A stretch of DNA of 9,375 bases from Pelomonas sp046294815. Its GTDB lineage: Bacteria > Pseudomonadota > Gammaproteobacteria > Burkholderiales > Burkholderiaceae_C. Positions 7,069 to 9,375 of this stretch are shown one piece after another. The stretch covers positions 1 through 9,375 of the forward strand of contig JBKBOJ010000094.1 of the NCBI GenBank assembly GCA_046294815.1. The letters are read 5' to 3'. The number at the start of each line of letters is the position of its first letter. The first letter of the stretch is position 1. The translations under genes were made by a program, and so were the position numbers. The notes under the pieces are model-generated. The model had not been told where the DNA came from. It was given only the letters and a program-made list of their open reading frames with translations, and made no database searches.

Positions 7069-7772
7069 GCCAGCCGTTCGCCATCCGCATGCCGCCCGAC
7101 GTGCGCTCGGTGCGCGTGGGTGCGCATGACGTGGTGTTCATCGACGACTTCCTGGCCGATCCGCGGCCGCTGCTCGACGCTGCCTGCCGCGCGCGCTACC
7201 TGCCCTATCCGCGCCTGGCCGAGCGCAAGGGCTACCCCGGGGTGCGCGCCGCCGTGCCGGCCGACTACTCGGCCACGCTGACCGCGCTGCTGGAGCCGCT
7301 GATCCGGCAGAACTTCGGCGTGCCCGCAGCCTTGCCGCTGCGCAAAAGCGAGTGCGCGTTCTCGCTGACGACCGTGCCGCCCGCCGAGCTGGGTCCGCTG
7401 CAGCGCACGCCGCATTTCGATGCGAGCACTCCGCACCACATGGCCGTGTTGCTCTACCTGTGCGACGAGACGCATGGTGGCACGGGCTTCTACCGCCACA
7501 AGGCCACGGGCCTGCAGCAGGTGACGGCGGACAACCGCGAGGATTTCCTGGACCACTACTACGCCGAGCTGAACGCGCGCCCGCCCGCGGCGCGCTACTT
7601 CGACGACTCGGACGCCCACTTCGAGTTCCTGGGCATGATGCCGGCGCGCTTCAATCGGCTGGTGGTCTACCGCGGCAGCCTGCTGCATTCGGCCATCGTG
7701 AACCCGGCGCGCAGCATCACCGCCGACCCGCGTCGGGGGCGGCTGACGGTCAACACCTTCTACGACTTCTGA
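7065..7772 (+). CDS. DUF6445-like protein with possible 2-oxoglutarate/Fe(II) dioxygenase fold
   Basis: Predicted soluble protein of 235 residues without signal peptide or membrane segment. The ATG at 7065 overlaps the halogenase stop (ATGA), and GAGG at 7051-7054 may serve as Shine-Dalgarno. I recognise the DUF6445 pattern: an early VVFIDDFLADP, then YPGVRAAVP (57-65), CAFSLTTVPP (97-106), QRTPHFDAST (113-122), GGTGFYRHK (138-146) and YRGSLLHSAI (202-211), ending RGRLTVNTFYDF. H117-x-D119 and H208 have the order of a 2-His-1-carboxylate iron site on a double-stranded beta-helix, and R226 in RGRLTVN could bind 2-oxoglutarate. The 18-residue gap from H208 to R226 is longer than usual, so the oxygenase idea remains inference. 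DUF6445 proteins are found near halogenase-family and TonB-receptor genes. The substrate is unknown. It is the last gene of the operon. Confidence 0.75.
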   Translation: MSQPFAIRMPPDVRSVRVGAHDVVFIDDFLADPRPLLDAACRARYLPYPRLAERKGYPGVRAAVPADYSATLTALLEPLIRQNFGVPAALPLRKSECAFSLTTVPPAELGPLQRTPHFDASTPHHMAVLLYLCDETHGGTGFYRHKATGLQQVTADNREDFLDHYYAELNARPPAARYFDDSDAHFEFLGMMPARFNRLVVYRGSLLHSAIVNPARSITADPRRGRLTVNTFYDF

Positions 7773-7825
7773 TGCGCCGAGCGCAGCTGGCCTGAGCCTG
7801 GAAGCGCAAGCCCAGCGAGCCTGCA

Positions 7826-7854
7826 GCGCCGCTGACCGAAGCGGTGTGCGGCGC
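7826..7854 (+). repeat. Nested symmetrical hairpin downstream of the operon
   Basis: An inverted repeat with outer 7-bp arms GCGCCGC (7826-7832) and GCGGCGC (7848-7854), a two-by-two mismatch (TG/GT), and an inner 4-bp stem ACCG/CGGT around an AAG loop. It starts 54 bases after the operon's last stop codon. In RNA it would be a stable structure that could protect the operon mRNA 3' end or assist termination. It is not followed by a T-run, so it is not a standard intrinsic terminator. Confidence 0.55.
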
Positions 7855-7874
7855 CGCGTTCACAAGGTGCTGAT

Positions 7875-7893
7875 GCATCGAGGCTTTCGATGC
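7875..7893. repeat. Short perfect inverted repeat
   Basis: GCATCGA (7875-7881) and TCGATGC (7887-7893) form 7-bp perfect arms around a 5-base loop (GGCTT). It could be a small RNA hairpin or a protein-binding palindrome. It lies between the nested hairpin and the ATPase remnant, with no T-run and no promoter beside it. Its role is unknown. Confidence 0.4.
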
Positions 7894-7948
7894 GCAGCAA
7901 GCGGTGAACTGCCGTTTCGCGGTTTACCCAGCCTGGCCGCCGCAGACG

Positions 7949-8125
7949 CTGCTGCTGTCGCACAAGACTCATGCGTGGCAGAACATCGCACCGGCACTGG
8001 GCAGCAAGGCGGCGTTGCTGGTGCTGGCTGGCAGCGCCACGCTGTGGATGGCCGTGGTCGCCGACGTGGGCGCCAGCCTGCTGGTGGTGCTCTGCGGCCT
8101 GCGGCTGCCGCGCGGCGTGAGATAG
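7949..8125 (+). pseudogene. Decayed C-terminal tail of a P1B-type (Cd/Zn) heavy-metal ATPase
   Basis: The frame ending at TAG 8123-8125 encodes about 58 residues that look like the very C-terminus of a ZntA/CadA-type metal-translocating ATPase. It has LSHKTHAWQNIAPALGSKA, where the family has an LSRxTHxxxxQNIxxALGxKA segment, then LVLAGSATLWMAVVADVG and ASLLVVLCGLRL, the last two transmembrane helices. The nucleotide-binding, phosphorylation (DKTGT) and metal-binding parts are absent. Residues encoded just upstream in the same frame (NCRFAVYPAWPP) do not match the family, and a TGA stops this frame at 7871-7873. THAWQN appears about two residues shorter than the family. This is best read as a relic of a deleted gene. 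A start at GTG 7904 would give a 73-residue peptide, but no clear ribosome site supports its expression. Confidence 0.66.
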
Positions 8126-8153
8126 AAGAAAAAAGCCCGGCGGCTGCCGGGCT
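8126..8153 (-). terminator. Rho-independent terminator of the TonB-dependent receptor gene
   Basis: On the - strand an 8-bp perfect stem AGCCCGGC/GCCGGGCT (plus-strand arms 8134-8141 and 8146-8153, 4-base loop) is followed directly by six T residues and then CTTCT. This is a textbook intrinsic terminator 26 bases past the receptor stop codon. On the + strand the A-run precedes the stem and no T-run follows, so it should not efficiently stop transcripts from the operon. Confidence 0.9.
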
Positions 8154-8179
8154 GAAGCGGAGGAGACAAGCGGCGTCGG

Positions 8180-9375
8180 TCAGAACTTGGCCGTCAGACC
8201 GACCTTGACCGTGGTCTCACCCTTGAACGACCAGGCGGGGTAGCCGGCCTTCAGCGGGTCTTTGTGCAGCGCGTCGGCCGGCAGGCTGGTGGACATCACG
8301 CCGTACTGCACATCGTCCTGCTTGGTCAGGTTGATCGCGTCGACGCTGAGCTTGAGCCACTTGTTGATGTTCCAGCCGAAGCTGGCGTCCAGCGTGCCGG
8401 TGTTGTCGTGCATGCGGTTGCCGTACCAGAAGGCGTTCTCGCGAATGATGTATTTGGAACGCCAGTTGTAGGCCAGCCGGGCGCTGTAGTCGGCGGTCTC
8501 GTAGTAGCCCACCAGGTTCACGCTGTGCTTGGACGACTGGGTGAAGATGCCGATTTGGTCCGCGAAGCTCTCCTTGGGCGCCGAGCCTTCGGTGAACGTG
8601 TAGTTGGCGACCACGCCGAAGCCGTTGTTGAACGCATGGTTGGCCTGCAGTTCCAGGCCGCGCAGGCGGCCACCGCCGGCGTTGACGAAGTTCTGCACCG
8701 TCCAGTTGTCCAGGCCGGACTTCGGATCGACCAGGCCGATCTTCTGGTTCTGCTGCACGTTGGCGGTGATGAAGTTCTGGATGTCCTTGTTGAAGAAGGT
8801 CGCCGACAACACGTTGCCGCGGCCGTAGTAGTACTCCAGGCTCAGGTCGACCTGGGACGACTTCATCGGCTTGAGCTCCACGCTGCCCACGGTCCAGGTC
8901 TCGTTGCCGACGCGGTCGTCGTTGTAGCCCGACACCGTCACGCCGAACATGTTGGCGAAGTTGGGACGGGTGATGGCCTGGGCAGCGGCGGCGCGCAGCA
9001 CCAGATCCTTGCGCAGGTCGAAGGCCAGGTTCACGCTGGGCAGCACGTCGTTGTACTTGGCCTTCTTCACGCTCAGGCTCCGGCCCCAGTTCTCGTTGCC
9101 GGCATAGTCGCCCGCGGCCAGTGGCGTGCCGTCGAATTTGTAGCCGGTGCTGGAGGCGGTGGTGGAGATGTAGCGCAGGCCGAAGTTGCCGCGCAGGTTG
9201 TCGGCTTCGAACTCGAACATGCCGTAGGCCGAGGTGTTCTTCTCGTTGAGCTCGCTGTAGGCCGAGCGGTCCTCGTTCCAGCCGCGGATGTTCTTCAGCG
9301 TGCCGGCGATCATCGCGTCGATGTTGGGACGCGGGATGTTCCAGCTGGCCACCTCGACCGTGCCGTCGAACAGGC
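8180..9375 (-). CDS. TonB-dependent outer-membrane receptor, C-terminal beta-barrel (N-terminus outside window)
   Basis: The last 398 residues of an outer-membrane TonB-dependent transporter. The frame stays open to the right edge (LFDGTVEVASWNIPRP), so the GTG near 9352 is internal, and the signal peptide, TonB box and plug lie off-window. The visible part alternates amphipathic strands, with LRGNFGLRYIST, VNLAFDLRKDLVLRAAAAQAITRPNF, SSQVDLSLEYYYGRGNVLSATFFNKDIQNFI and RLRGLELQANHAFNNGFG. These are typical of the large Xanthomonas/Caulobacter-type carbohydrate TonB receptor subfamily. It ends in KVGLTAKF, with the terminal Phe used for outer-membrane insertion by the Bam machinery. Its likely cargo is chitooligosaccharides, judging from the convergent chitinase/hexosaminidase operon; the barrel sequence itself does not reveal the ligand. 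It is transcribed toward the operon and ends at a clear terminator. Confidence 0.9.
   Translation of the reverse strand, partial: LFDGTVEVASWNIPRPNIDAMIAGTLKNIRGWNEDRSAYSELNEKNTSAYGMFEFEADNLRGNFGLRYISTTASSTGYKFDGTPLAAGDYAGNENWGRSLSVKKAKYNDVLPSVNLAFDLRKDLVLRAAAAQAITRPNFANMFGVTVSGYNDDRVGNETWTVGSVELKPMKSSQVDLSLEYYYGRGNVLSATFFNKDIQNFITANVQQNQKIGLVDPKSGLDNWTVQNFVNAGGGRLRGLELQANHAFNNGFGVVANYTFTEGSAPKESFADQIGIFTQSSKHSVNLVGYYETADYSARLAYNWRSKYIIRENAFWYGNRMHDNTGTLDASFGWNINKWLKLSVDAINLTKQDDVQYGVMSTSLPADALHKDPLKAGYPAWSFKGETTVKVGLTAKF

Larger units (their letters stand above)
7773..7948. other. Intergenic stretch, no recognisable gene
   Basis: Between the end of the DUF6445-like gene and the P-type ATPase remnant I find no credible reading frame on either strand. 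Short open frames here (for example + strand 7846-8208 and - strand 7760-7972) translate to unfamiliar Arg/Ala-rich text. The stretch contains two inverted repeats, listed separately. No -10/-35 promoter that I would trust is visible, and no T-run follows either hairpin on the + strand. Confidence 0.6.

Noticed and set aside
7760..7972. 70-codon - strand frame in the gap
   Set aside because: No recognisable motif, no convincing start context, and it overlaps the end of the DUF6445-like gene.
7846..8208. 120-codon + strand frame in the gap
   Set aside because: No family resemblance; it runs through the terminator and overlaps the ATPase remnant in another frame.
1..9375. CRISPR array, tRNA/rRNA genes, insertion sequence ends or transposase
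   Set aside because: No regularly spaced direct repeats, tRNA-like cloverleaf, rRNA text or transposase motifs were seen by eye on either strand.

Overview
The window is GC-rich, densely coded DNA with strong G/C bias at third codon positions. Together with the gene types (NagB-II-type SIS protein, secreted GH18, Xanthomonas/Caulobacter-style TonB-dependent receptor, flavin halogenase), it suggests a betaproteobacterium of the order Burkholderiales (Roseateles/Mitsuaria/Rubrivivax-like). That placement is inferred from sequence style and was not checked by database search. The locus reads as a chitin / N-acetylglucosamine utilisation region.

Bases 1-7772 (+ strand) hold six genes, each overlapping the next by 1 or 4 bases (TGATG or ATGA), so they are almost certainly one translationally coupled transcript. 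In order they are: the 3' part of a SIS-domain glucosamine-6-phosphate deaminase (NagB-II type); a GH3 beta-N-acetylhexosaminidase (NagZ type); an AmpG-like MFS permease; a secreted GH16-like protein with an ExDxE motif; a secreted GH18 chitinase; a flavin-dependent tryptophan-halogenase-family protein; and a DUF6445-like protein with a possible HxD...H iron site. The first is partial, and the transcript begins upstream of the window.

Bases 7773-8179 are non-coding or degenerate. They contain a symmetrical nested hairpin, a smaller hairpin, what looks like the decayed C-terminal tail of a heavy-metal P1B-type ATPase, and a clear rho-independent terminator that serves the opposite strand. Bases 8180-9375 (- strand) are the C-terminal beta-barrel of a TonB-dependent receptor that runs off the right edge and converges on the operon.

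Proposed joint function (inference): secreted GH18 and possibly the GH16-like protein cut chitin or chitooligosaccharides. The TonB-dependent receptor takes oligomers across the outer membrane and the MFS permease takes them across the inner membrane. The NagZ-type enzyme releases GlcNAc in the cytoplasm, and after phosphorylation and deacetylation (genes not in the window) the SIS deaminase feeds fructose-6-phosphate into glycolysis. The halogenase-like and DUF6445 proteins have no obvious catabolic step. They are the least explained and most interesting part of the locus.
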